Source: Chloroflexota bacterium
GTDB taxonomy: Bacteria > Chloroflexota > Anaerolineae > Anaerolineales > Villigracilaceae
Direction: 5' to 3'
Length of the DNA stretch: 5,322 bases
Assembly: GCA_016191895.1 (NCBI GenBank)
Contig: JACPVD010000281.1
Location: 1 to 5,322 of the forward strand
Positions 1-4,958 of this stretch are shown here, piece by piece. Both the position numbers and the translations under genes were made by a program. Positions within the stretch are counted from its first letter, which is position 1. Every line of letters begins with the position of its first letter. Below the pieces are notes generated by a model. The model did not search any database and was not told the origin of the DNA. It saw nothing but the letters and a program-made list of their open reading frames with translations.

Positions 1-185
1 ATGTGCCCGGTCTTTTCCAGTTGATCGAGGTAATAATTGACAACCGAAGTGGACGAAATACTGCAGTATTCGCCGATCTCGCGGATTGAGGGCGGGTGTT
101 TGTATTGCCGCTGATAATCCTCGATGAAATCGAGGATTTTTCTGTGGCGGTCACCCAAACCTTTGCTTTTTCTAACCATCATCAT
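1..185 (-). CDS. lexA: LexA-type SOS repressor, N-terminal DNA-binding domain (partial, C-terminus beyond the left edge)
   Basis: Only the first 61 codons are in the window. The protein should repress DNA damage genes and, when RecA is activated, cleave itself; the C-terminal S24 protease domain that would prove this lies outside. The visible part matches the LexA winged helix: helix 1 (GDRHRKILDFIEDY, residues 11-24), then the family hallmark PPSIREIGEYC (31-41), and a recognition-helix region SSTSVVNYYLDQLEK (44-58). Three ATG codons in a row (starts at 185, 182 and 179) could each initiate. The AGGAGG at 192-197 favours 185 (6-base spacer) or 182 (9-base spacer). An SOS box between its own -35 and -10 boxes indicates autorepression. 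It is separated from the upstream glycosyltransferase by 209 bp and has its own promoter. A LexA-like paralogue without protease activity cannot be excluded. Confidence 0.93.
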   Translation of the reverse strand, partial: MMMVRKSKGLGDRHRKILDFIEDYQRQYKHPPSIREIGEYCSISSTSVVNYYLDQLEKTGH

Positions 186-191
186 TTCGAG

Positions 192-197
192 CCTCCT
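192..197 (-). promoter_or_regulatory. Strong Shine-Dalgarno site of lexA
   Basis: The minus strand reads AGGAGG six bases before the first of three tandem ATG codons. It is the only canonical Shine-Dalgarno in front of any gene in this window; the other starts have no comparable site. Confidence 0.85.
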
Positions 198-213
198 GCT
201 GGTAAAACCAGCA
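197..213 (-). promoter_or_regulatory. Hairpin in the lexA leader, abutting the ribosome binding site
   Basis: On the minus strand a perfect 7-bp stem (TGCTGGT pairing with ACCAGCA, three-base loop) ends on the first base of the Shine-Dalgarno sequence. In RNA it would place a small structure directly upstream of the ribosome binding site, where it could stabilise the leader or tune initiation. It has no U-tract, so it is not an intrinsic terminator. The structure is seen; any role is inference. Confidence 0.5.
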
Positions 214-245
214 ATCAGAGCATTCTTCGCTCATTTGTGCTAGGA

Positions 246-274
246 ATGATACTCGAACGCCTGTTCTGTGTCAA
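246..274 (-). promoter_or_regulatory. lexA promoter, sigma-70 type
   Basis: The minus strand carries a perfect -35 TTGACA (269-274) and a -10 TATCAT (246-251, one mismatch to TATAAT) separated by exactly 17 bp. The predicted transcription start is near 239, giving a leader of about 54 bases that contains the hairpin and the Shine-Dalgarno. This is the best promoter in the window. Confidence 0.88.
254..267 (-). promoter_or_regulatory. SOS box (LexA operator) in the lexA promoter spacer
   Basis: The 12-bp core GAACGCCTGTTC at 255-266 is a perfect GAAC-N4-GTTC palindrome, the form bound by LexA of Bacillus, actinobacteria and related lineages rather than the CTGT-N8-ACAG form of enterobacteria. 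It lies wholly inside the 17-bp spacer between -35 and -10, so bound repressor would block RNA polymerase. Its position in front of lexA itself supports negative autoregulation. Confidence 0.9.
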
Positions 275-323
275 GGTTTTTTGCTGACGAATCCATTCCG
301 CTAATAATTTACGAAACCTTCCT

Positions 324-355
324 GGAATTTAACGCAAAGGCGTCAAACCGCTTAA
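324..355 (+). repeat. Degenerate octamer repeat, partial copy of the 4282-4350 element
   Basis: Three tandem octamers follow one another: ACGCAAAG (332-339), GCGTCAAA (340-347) and CCGCTTAA (348-355). The preceding GGAATTTAACGCAAAGGCG (324-342) matches the reverse complement of the right arm of the intergenic element near 4338-4356, apart from one T. This is therefore a second, partial copy of a dispersed repeat. It lies in the 209-bp gap between the glycosyltransferase stop and the lexA start. Apart from this repeat and the lexA control region, that gap shows nothing recognisable and no clear terminator. Confidence 0.6.
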
Positions 356-394
356 GAATGTATCCCAGCAACACCGCTTGCTTGTCAAGCTTCC

Positions 395-1558
395 TCATAC
401 TTGATGATACCTCCTACCCCGCCACGTAACGCCCTGACCGGAGATCACCTTCCACGCAGAGACAAGCATCATGGCGGCAAACACACCCGCGCCGAGCGGA
501 GTTGTCCACGCGTATAAGGGAGAGATACCCATCCCTTGCGCCACCTTTGCGCGGGCATACAACAATGCGCCCCAGACAGTGAGTGATTTGATAATTACGC
601 CAATCGCAAGCCAGCTTCCGCCTTTGACAAGCCATAACACGCCAAGCAGAGGCCAAACGGGTAGAAACAACGCCGCAAGCAGGGCGAGTATCGCGCCGAA
701 TGCGCCCAAAAGTAACATGGTGGGATGTCCGCTCAGGCCAAGGTAGATGTTCTTTGTCCAGCCTTCCCACATGCTTGCAAGGGAGGTGTACATGCGCGTG
801 CGAATTACCCGCGAGCCGTCAGCGACGATGAGGCGATGACCACTCCACTTTACCTGCTCCGAGATGGCTTTATCTTCCACGATCTGGTCTTTGACTCTTT
901 CATGGCCGCCGATGGCGTCATACACAATGCGGCGAATCAGGATGAACTGTCCGTTGGCGATCGCGTCACGGCGATTCGGGTCGTTGACCTTACGTGGCGA
1001 GAATCCCACCGAGAGCGCGGTCATCACAAGCGGCATGACAACCTTCTCCCAAAACGAGCCGAGAATTTGCTCGTTCATCGTTGTGAACATATCTGCGTTC
1101 GTCTCGATGGCCTTGGCATAACAAGATGAGATCGCATTTGCTTCGAGGAAGGTATCGGCATCGACAAAGCACAGCCACTCGCCGCGGGCAACGGCTGAGG
1201 CCTGGAACAAGGCATGGGGTTTGCCGGCCCAGCCTTCGGGTAGGTTGAGTCCGCTGATTGGGAGGAGACGCGAGTCGCGGGATGCGATCTCGTTCAATTG
1301 AGTCAGAGTCGAATCGGTGGAGCGATCATCCAAAACGATCACTTCGAGATTCGGATAATCCTGCGCGAGCGCGGACTCGACACAGTTGCGAATATTATTT
1401 TCTTCGTTGCGGGCGGGGATGCAGATCGAAATCAGCGGCGCATGGTCTGGCGGCGGCGCAGGCGTGACGATGATATCGAGATGATACTGGTTGTGTATCC
1501 AATAAATGATGATCAGCGCGGCGATGAAGAGGAGGGTGGATGTGAGGAAGATGGGCAT
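395..1558 (-). CDS. Membrane-bound family 2 glycosyltransferase, acceptor unknown
   Basis: A processive-looking GT-A glycosyltransferase of 387 residues that should transfer a sugar from a nucleotide-sugar to a membrane acceptor on the cytoplasmic face. One N-terminal membrane segment (about residues 4-21) precedes the catalytic domain: PARNEE (48-53), the nucleotide-binding LDDRSTD (76-82), GWAGKPHAL (109-117), the metal-binding DAD (133-135), GQF (203-205), the likely catalytic VED (227-229) and MWEGWTKN (263-270). Hydrophobic segments near 281-310, 314-335 and 355-371 anchor the C-terminus. The GWxGK signature, WEGW motif and topology resemble carotenoid (CruC/CrtQ-like) or hopanoid-associated (HpnB-like) enzymes, but the substrate cannot be assigned. 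The ATG at 1558 is chosen because the frame upstream to a GTG at 1621 is encoded largely by heptamer repeats and adds a non-membrane, low-plausibility 21-residue leader. No clear Shine-Dalgarno supports either start. It is co-directional with and 70 bp downstream of sbcC, so it may share that transcript. Confidence 0.88.
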   Translation of the reverse strand: MPIFLTSTLLFIAALIIIYWIHNQYHLDIIVTPAPPPDHAPLISICIPARNEENNIRNCVESALAQDYPNLEVIVLDDRSTDSTLTQLNEIASRDSRLLPISGLNLPEGWAGKPHALFQASAVARGEWLCFVDADTFLEANAISSCYAKAIETNADMFTTMNEQILGSFWEKVVMPLVMTALSVGFSPRKVNDPNRRDAIANGQFILIRRIVYDAIGGHERVKDQIVEDKAISEQVKWSGHRLIVADGSRVIRTRMYTSLASMWEGWTKNIYLGLSGHPTMLLLGAFGAILALLAALFLPVWPLLGVLWLVKGGSWLAIGVIIKSLTVWGALLYARAKVAQGMGISPLYAWTTPLGAGVFAAMMLVSAWKVISGQGVTWRGRRYHQV

Positions 1559-1593
1559 GGGGATGTTCGAGGCGTAGTGAGTGGGCGTGGGAC

Positions 1594-1628
1594 ATTTCAC
1601 GTGCCATGCCCCACGTCCCACGTACCCG
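1594..1628 (-). repeat. Degenerate heptamer tandem repeat at the sbcC-glycosyltransferase junction
   Basis: Read on the minus strand from 1628, the gap divides into five 7-base units. The clearest are GTGGGAC (1621-1615) and GTGGGGC (1614-1608), followed by ATGGCAC (1607-1601); the first and last units are weaker. The consensus is close to RTGGGRC. The tract begins directly at the sbcC stop codon. The GTG at 1621 that could extend the glycosyltransferase is the first codon of a repeat unit. An 8-bp inverted repeat (1586-1593 with 1615-1622) overlaps the tract but lacks a U-run, so it is not called a terminator. Confidence 0.55.
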
Positions 1629-4241
1629 TCATATTATCTTGACAGTCGACCCCCGCTCCGTCTTCTCCACTTCAATGCGATTTGGGAAGGCGTCTTTGAG
1701 TTCATCGAGATGCGTGATGACGAGGATCTTTGCGAAATCTTTTTTCACAAGATTGATGGCTTCGATCAGCCGCTGGCGGCCTTGCGTATCCTGCGAGCCA
1801 AAGCCTTCATCGATGACGAGCGTTTGCAGGCGCGCGCCTTTTCGCTGGGCAAGGATTTCGGAGAGCGCAAGGCGAATCGCAAAGTTGACGCGGAAGGCTT
1901 CGCCGCCGGAGTACATTTCATAATCGCGCACGCCCGCGGAATCGCTGATCTGAATATCGAGTGTTTCCTTCAAGTCGTCGCGTTTTTTATCTTTGTATTC
2001 CGTTTGTGTCACGAATCGAATCGACATCTGGCCGTCGCTCAAACGATCGAGCAAATCATTTGCCTTTTGTTCGATCTGTGGAAGCGCCTGTTCGATCAAC
2101 AAGGCTGGCACGCCGTCTTTGCCGAAGGCGCGTTCCAGTGTCTTATGCTGGACAATCCGCTGGTTGAGTTCCTCGCGTTGATTTACGTAATCGGCTTTGC
2201 GCGCACGAAGCGTGAACAGTACATCCACTTTTTGACGCGCTGCGCCAACCTGATCGCGGGTTCTGTTTTCATCTTCGCGCAGGGTGAATAGTTCGCGCTC
2301 CATTTGATCGAGATCAGGCGATTGCGCTTCGGCGGATTCGAGTTTCGCCTTTGCAGTTTGATATTCAGAGTCGAGAGTTTTGATTTCAGATTTTCGATTT
2401 TTGATTTCAGATGAGAGATTGACGATCTCGTTTTCGATCTGCTTATTAACTTCGCGGGCAGATTTCAGGCTGTTAAATTCCTCGTCCGCGCTTCGGAGTT
2501 CGAGTTCTAATTTGCGTTTAGAATCGTGCGTGGCTATGTCGTAGCCGAGTTTGGCGAGTTCCTTGCCGAGTTTGGTCAACTGCTTGCGCGCGTCGGATGC
2601 AAAGGTTTCCTTTTCCAATTCCTTCGTCACTTCGGCGAGGCGTTTCTTTCCCGATTTGTTCCATTCCTTTTCAGCAGACTTCAACGACTCACTCCGCTCA
2701 CTGAGTTGGGAGATCGCGTTTGAATATTTCAGGCGGTCTTTTTCTGCCCCGGCTAATTGCGTAATACGTAATTCGTAATTGGCAATTTGCTTTTCGATTT
2801 CATCAATCTCTGTCTTGTTTGCGCGGAATTGATCGCCCTTGTCCTTGCCGATCTTCTTCAAATCCTTTAATGTGGACTTGCGGTGCGCCTCGCTCAACTC
2901 CTGCCCGCACAAGGGACATACCGCGCCGCTGGCTTCTTCGAGCGAGTCGATTCGCTTTTTGGTCTCGTCCATTTCGCGGCGCAGGGTCTCGTTCTCCGCT
3001 TTCAACGCAGCCAATCGTTCACGCGACTCATTACGCTGATTTTCGAGTTTATTCCGCTCTTCAATTTCTGCTTCGGCTTTTACCAATGATTCCTTTGCAG
3101 ATTCAATCTGCCCATCCAATTCGCTCCTCACCGATAACTGTTCACTGATCACTGCAAACTGTTCACTTAATGCAATCCGTTCCTGCTCCAGCCTCGCCTT
3201 TTCCACTTCGATCTCGCGCAATAACGGCTGACGTTGCTCATCGTATTCGCGGAATTCCATCGCATTGGCGTCGAGGGTCTCCAATTCCTTGCGCGTCTTT
3301 TGCCAGGCTTTATACGCCGATTCGATTTCCTTTGCGCGGCTGACAAGATCCGCATAGGCGGCGCGTTCCGTTTCCTTTTCGGCAAGGCGCGTTTCGAGAT
3401 TCGCCAAAGATATACGCGCGCGTTCCACTGTGGATGACAACGTTGCGGCGAGTTTTCTTTGTTCATCCAACAACGCGGCGTTCTTTCTGAGATTCTCCAA
3501 CGCAGATTCCTGCGCGGCGCGTGAAGCGGACAATTGTTTCAACGCCGCTTCGAGTTCCGCCAGCCGCGACTTGCGTGAATCCTCCTCCCCAAATTCCGAG
3601 TCGATCTCCGCCATGCGGCCGTCGATCTCATCCACTTCGCTTTCGATTCCTTTTCGTCTTTCGGCGGTGCGTTCCTTGTAGGTCTCCCAAATTTCGAGGC
3701 CGAGGATGGTACTCAACACGGCTTTGCGGTCGCCGGGCTTTTTCTGCGTGAATTCGTCAGCCTTGCCCTGCAAGAAGAAGGATGCGTTAATGAATGTATC
3801 GTAATCCAGCCGAAGCGTATGCTCGATTCGCGCCTGCGTTTCGCGGGTTGTCTTTTCGGTGAGCGGTCTCCATTGCTGACCATCAATCGACGATTGGCCA
3901 TTGACCATGATTGCATCGTCCGTCGTCCGTCGTCCATCGTCCAGCACCTGGAATTCCAACACTGTGCTTTTCCCTCGAGACAGGGTCCTTTGTACACGGA
4001 AGGTATTATCTTCGTGCCTAAAGGTCAGCGCCACTTCGGCGGCGTCCGCGCCCAGGTTGATCACGTCCGCACTTTTGCCGCGCGATTCGCCGAACAAGGC
4101 CCAGGTGATCGCATCCAGCAGGGATGATTTTCCCGCGCCGTTGTGTCCCGAAATGCAGGCAAGGTCGAACGCGTTGAAGTCCAGTTCAACGGGGTCGAGA
4201 TACGAGAGAAAGCCCGCAATGCGCAAGTGAATGGGAATCAT
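1629..4241 (-). CDS. sbcC: SbcC/Rad50-family SMC-like ATPase, DNA double-strand break repair
   Basis: This 870-residue protein should be the ATPase subunit of the SbcCD (Mre11-Rad50-type) nuclease, which opens hairpins and trims DNA ends. All diagnostic elements are present in order: an N-terminal lobe with Walker A GHNGAGKS (32-39), the Q-loop region FFLQGKADEF (155-164), a long coiled coil (about 185-440), the zinc hook CPLC (442-445), the return coiled coil (about 450-705), then the C-lobe with signature YSGGEAFR (777-784), Walker B LVIDE (808-812), D-loop SQD (816-818) and H-loop His844. It is shorter than E. coli SbcC (about 1050 residues) and close to archaeal Rad50 in size, so the arms are short. 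The ATG at 4241 fits the conserved opening MIPIHLRIAGFLSY; its Shine-Dalgarno is weak. No sbcD lies on either side. Four heptamer repeat tracts lie within the gene. No SOS box is visible upstream. The family assignment is certain; SbcC versus Rad50 naming is a matter of convention. Confidence 0.96.
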   Translation of the reverse strand: MIPIHLRIAGFLSYLDPVELDFNAFDLACISGHNGAGKSSLLDAITWALFGESRGKSADVINLGADAAEVALTFRHEDNTFRVQRTLSRGKSTVLEFQVLDDGRRTTDDAIMVNGQSSIDGQQWRPLTEKTTRETQARIEHTLRLDYDTFINASFFLQGKADEFTQKKPGDRKAVLSTILGLEIWETYKERTAERRKGIESEVDEIDGRMAEIDSEFGEEDSRKSRLAELEAALKQLSASRAAQESALENLRKNAALLDEQRKLAATLSSTVERARISLANLETRLAEKETERAAYADLVSRAKEIESAYKAWQKTRKELETLDANAMEFREYDEQRQPLLREIEVEKARLEQERIALSEQFAVISEQLSVRSELDGQIESAKESLVKAEAEIEERNKLENQRNESRERLAALKAENETLRREMDETKKRIDSLEEASGAVCPLCGQELSEAHRKSTLKDLKKIGKDKGDQFRANKTEIDEIEKQIANYELRITQLAGAEKDRLKYSNAISQLSERSESLKSAEKEWNKSGKKRLAEVTKELEKETFASDARKQLTKLGKELAKLGYDIATHDSKRKLELELRSADEEFNSLKSAREVNKQIENEIVNLSSEIKNRKSEIKTLDSEYQTAKAKLESAEAQSPDLDQMERELFTLREDENRTRDQVGAARQKVDVLFTLRARKADYVNQREELNQRIVQHKTLERAFGKDGVPALLIEQALPQIEQKANDLLDRLSDGQMSIRFVTQTEYKDKKRDDLKETLDIQISDSAGVRDYEMYSGGEAFRVNFAIRLALSEILAQRKGARLQTLVIDEGFGSQDTQGRQRLIEAINLVKKDFAKILVITHLDELKDAFPNRIEVEKTERGSTVKII
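2364..2426 (-). repeat. In-frame heptamer repeat tract D in the sbcC return coiled coil
   Basis: On the plus strand 63 bases divide into nine 7-base units near TTYNGAT; for example TTTTGAT (2378-2384) and TTCAGAT (2385-2391) recur exactly at 2399-2405 and 2406-2412. The outermost units at both ends are more diverged. The tract encodes residues 606-626 as three seven-residue repeats, the last two being IKNRKSE and IKTLDSE, each starting with Ile. This is the longest heptamer tract in the window. Confidence 0.8.
2756..2790 (-). repeat. In-frame heptamer repeat tract C in the sbcC return coiled coil
   Basis: Five 7-base units on the plus strand follow a consensus near AATTCGT, including AATACGT (2763-2769), AATTCGT (2770-2776) and AATTGGC (2777-2783). 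They encode residues 484-496, where Ile486/Ile493 and Tyr489/Leu496 recur at seven-residue spacing, fitting a and d positions of a coiled coil. Confidence 0.7.
3130..3171 (-). repeat. In-frame heptamer repeat tract B in the sbcC outgoing coiled coil
   Basis: Six 7-base units on the plus strand share the consensus ACTGNNN; ACTGTTC occurs twice (3137-3143 and 3158-3164) and the end units are diverged. The tract encodes residues 357-371, containing the consecutive protein heptads LSEQFAV and ISEQLSV. Confidence 0.75.
3917..3944 (-). repeat. Heptamer repeat tract A in the sbcC N-terminal ATPase lobe
   Basis: Four 7-base units on the plus strand: CGTCCGT twice (3917-3930), then CGTCCAT and CGTCCAG. 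They encode residues 100-109 (LDDGRRTTDD), between the strand LEFQV and the conserved block WRPLTEK. This is not a coiled-coil region. The loop formed by residues 100-123 appears longer than usual for the family, which suggests a tolerated surface insertion. Confidence 0.8.
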
Positions 4242-4258
4242 ATTTGTTACAAGACCTG

Positions 4259-4390
4259 TTTACCGCGAAGAAATGAAGCGCTTAACGCAAAGACGCCAAG
4301 CCGCGAAGTCGCAATATTTTTTTCTTTGCGCCTCCGCGCCTTTGCGTTAAAATTCCTGATGGTATTGCGCGACACTCGCCTCGCGGTGAA
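4259..4390. repeat. Imperfect inverted repeat element built from octamers, in the sbcC divergent intergenic region
   Basis: Inner arms 4282-4308 and 4324-4350 are complementary at 22 of 27 positions, beginning TTAACGCAAAG on each side. Each arm consists of three tandem octamers of the type RCGCRRAG, in opposite orientation: ACGCAAAG, ACGCCAAG and CCGCGAAG on the left, with matching units at 4340-4347, 4332-4339 and 4324-4331 on the right. Outer arms 4259-4270 and 4379-4390 match at 10 of 12 positions around ACCGCGA. The element fills most of the 188-bp region between the divergent sbcC and stalk-protein genes, 17 bp from the sbcC start. Any sbcC transcript beginning upstream of it would carry a long hairpin in its leader. 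It resembles a MITE or REP-like sequence; no transposase is present. Confidence 0.75.
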
Positions 4391-4414
4391 AATTATTTTG
4401 CAAGTATGATGGAT

Positions 4415-4420
4415 TATAAT
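4415..4420 (+). promoter_or_regulatory. Possible -10 box of a leaderless promoter for the stalk protein
   Basis: A perfect TATAAT ends nine bases before the ATG at 4430, so transcription would begin almost at that start codon. A second -10-like TATGAT lies at 4405-4410 and overlaps the alternative upstream ATG. No good -35 is found at 16-18 bp and there is no Shine-Dalgarno, which together fit leaderless initiation but do not prove it. Confidence 0.35.
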
Positions 4421-4429
4421 CGACGCATC

Positions 4430-4954
4430 ATGTTCGACGCCGAAACCGCCCAAACGCGCCGCCGCAGGGGACTATTCGTAGTCATCCTCGCAACCATCCC
4501 CTGTTATTGTATTGGTTTTATCGCTTTATCTCTCGCGCCCGACCCCAAACCCACCCCAACGATCACACCCACAGTAACCGTCACCATCACCGGCACGATC
4601 GCCACGCCGACCGTCAGTCTGACACCGGTCATCGTCACCAGTTCGGCCACCAACACCGCCACCATCACATTGACCCCGTTCCAACCCAGCACATTCACGC
4701 CCACATTCACAAACACAGCAACCTTCACACCCACCTTCACCGCCACATTTACGTTTACGCCGTCCTTCACGCCGACGAATACATCCACATCTACCATCAC
4801 GCTCACGCCGTCGTTCACTCCCACGATTACGCTAACGCCCACCATCACGCTCACACCCACCAACACACTTACGTCATCTCCCACGCCGACCAACACGCCC
4901 TCCCCAACGCCGTCTCCCACACTAAACCCCACTCTCACGCCGTTCCCCCCATAA
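4430..4954 (+). CDS. Membrane-anchored Thr/Pro-rich low-complexity surface protein of unknown function
   Basis: The 174-residue product has a short N-terminus with the basic run RRRR, one hydrophobic segment (about residues 14-35, including CYC at 25-27) and then about 135 residues almost wholly of Thr, Pro, Ser and hydrophobics. By the positive-inside rule the tail is outside the membrane. Thr or Ser occupies nearly every second residue (for example TPTITLTPT), which would favour an extended, probably O-glycosylated stalk or wall-spanning spacer. No catalytic or binding domain is present. The ATG at 4430 is preferred to in-frame ATGs at 4406 and 4409 because promoter-like TATGAT and TATAAT sequences overlap or follow those two. 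The peptidase gene starts 4 bp after the stop, so co-transcription is likely. Similar Thr/Pro-rich proteins are common in Chloroflexota. Function is unknown; confidence is good that it is expressed as a protein, because the anchor precedes the repeats in the same frame. Confidence 0.75.
   Translation: MFDAETAQTRRRRGLFVVILATIPCYCIGFIALSLAPDPKPTPTITPTVTVTITGTIATPTVSLTPVIVTSSATNTATITLTPFQPSTFTPTFTNTATFTPTFTATFTFTPSFTPTNTSTSTITLTPSFTPTITLTPTITLTPTNTLTSSPTPTNTPSPTPSPTLNPTLTPFPP
4553..4951 (+). repeat. Low-complexity Thr/Pro codon repeat
   Basis: About 400 bases of degenerate ACN-CCN and ACN-TTC/ATC codons, strongly C- and A-rich on the plus strand. Short phrases such as ACGCTCACGCC-like units recur without a fixed long period. 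The bias opens long false reading frames in the other phases and on the opposite strand. Confidence 0.85.
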
Positions 4955-4958
4955 CTCA

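Noticed and set aside
376..390. A GCTTG...CAAGC hairpin just after the glycosyltransferase stop, considered as a terminator.
   Set aside because: The stem is only 5 bp and no U-tract follows on the minus strand.
1581..2291. A 236-codon plus-strand frame opposite the end of sbcC.
   Set aside because: It lies antisense to the highly conserved SbcC C-lobe with Walker B and signature motifs, and its translation has no recognisable domain.
2687..2707. A palindrome-like stretch ACTCA...TGAGT in sbcC.
   Set aside because: The clear arms are only 5 bp and could arise by chance; it does not fit the heptamer pattern of the other tracts.
2364..3944. The short repeats in sbcC considered as a CRISPR array.
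   Set aside because: The units are 7 bases, directly adjacent with no spacers, in frame within a conserved gene, and no cas gene is present.
4242..4405. A search for an SOS box upstream of sbcC.
   Set aside because: No GAAC-N4-GTTC or near match was found, so direct LexA control of sbcC is not claimed.
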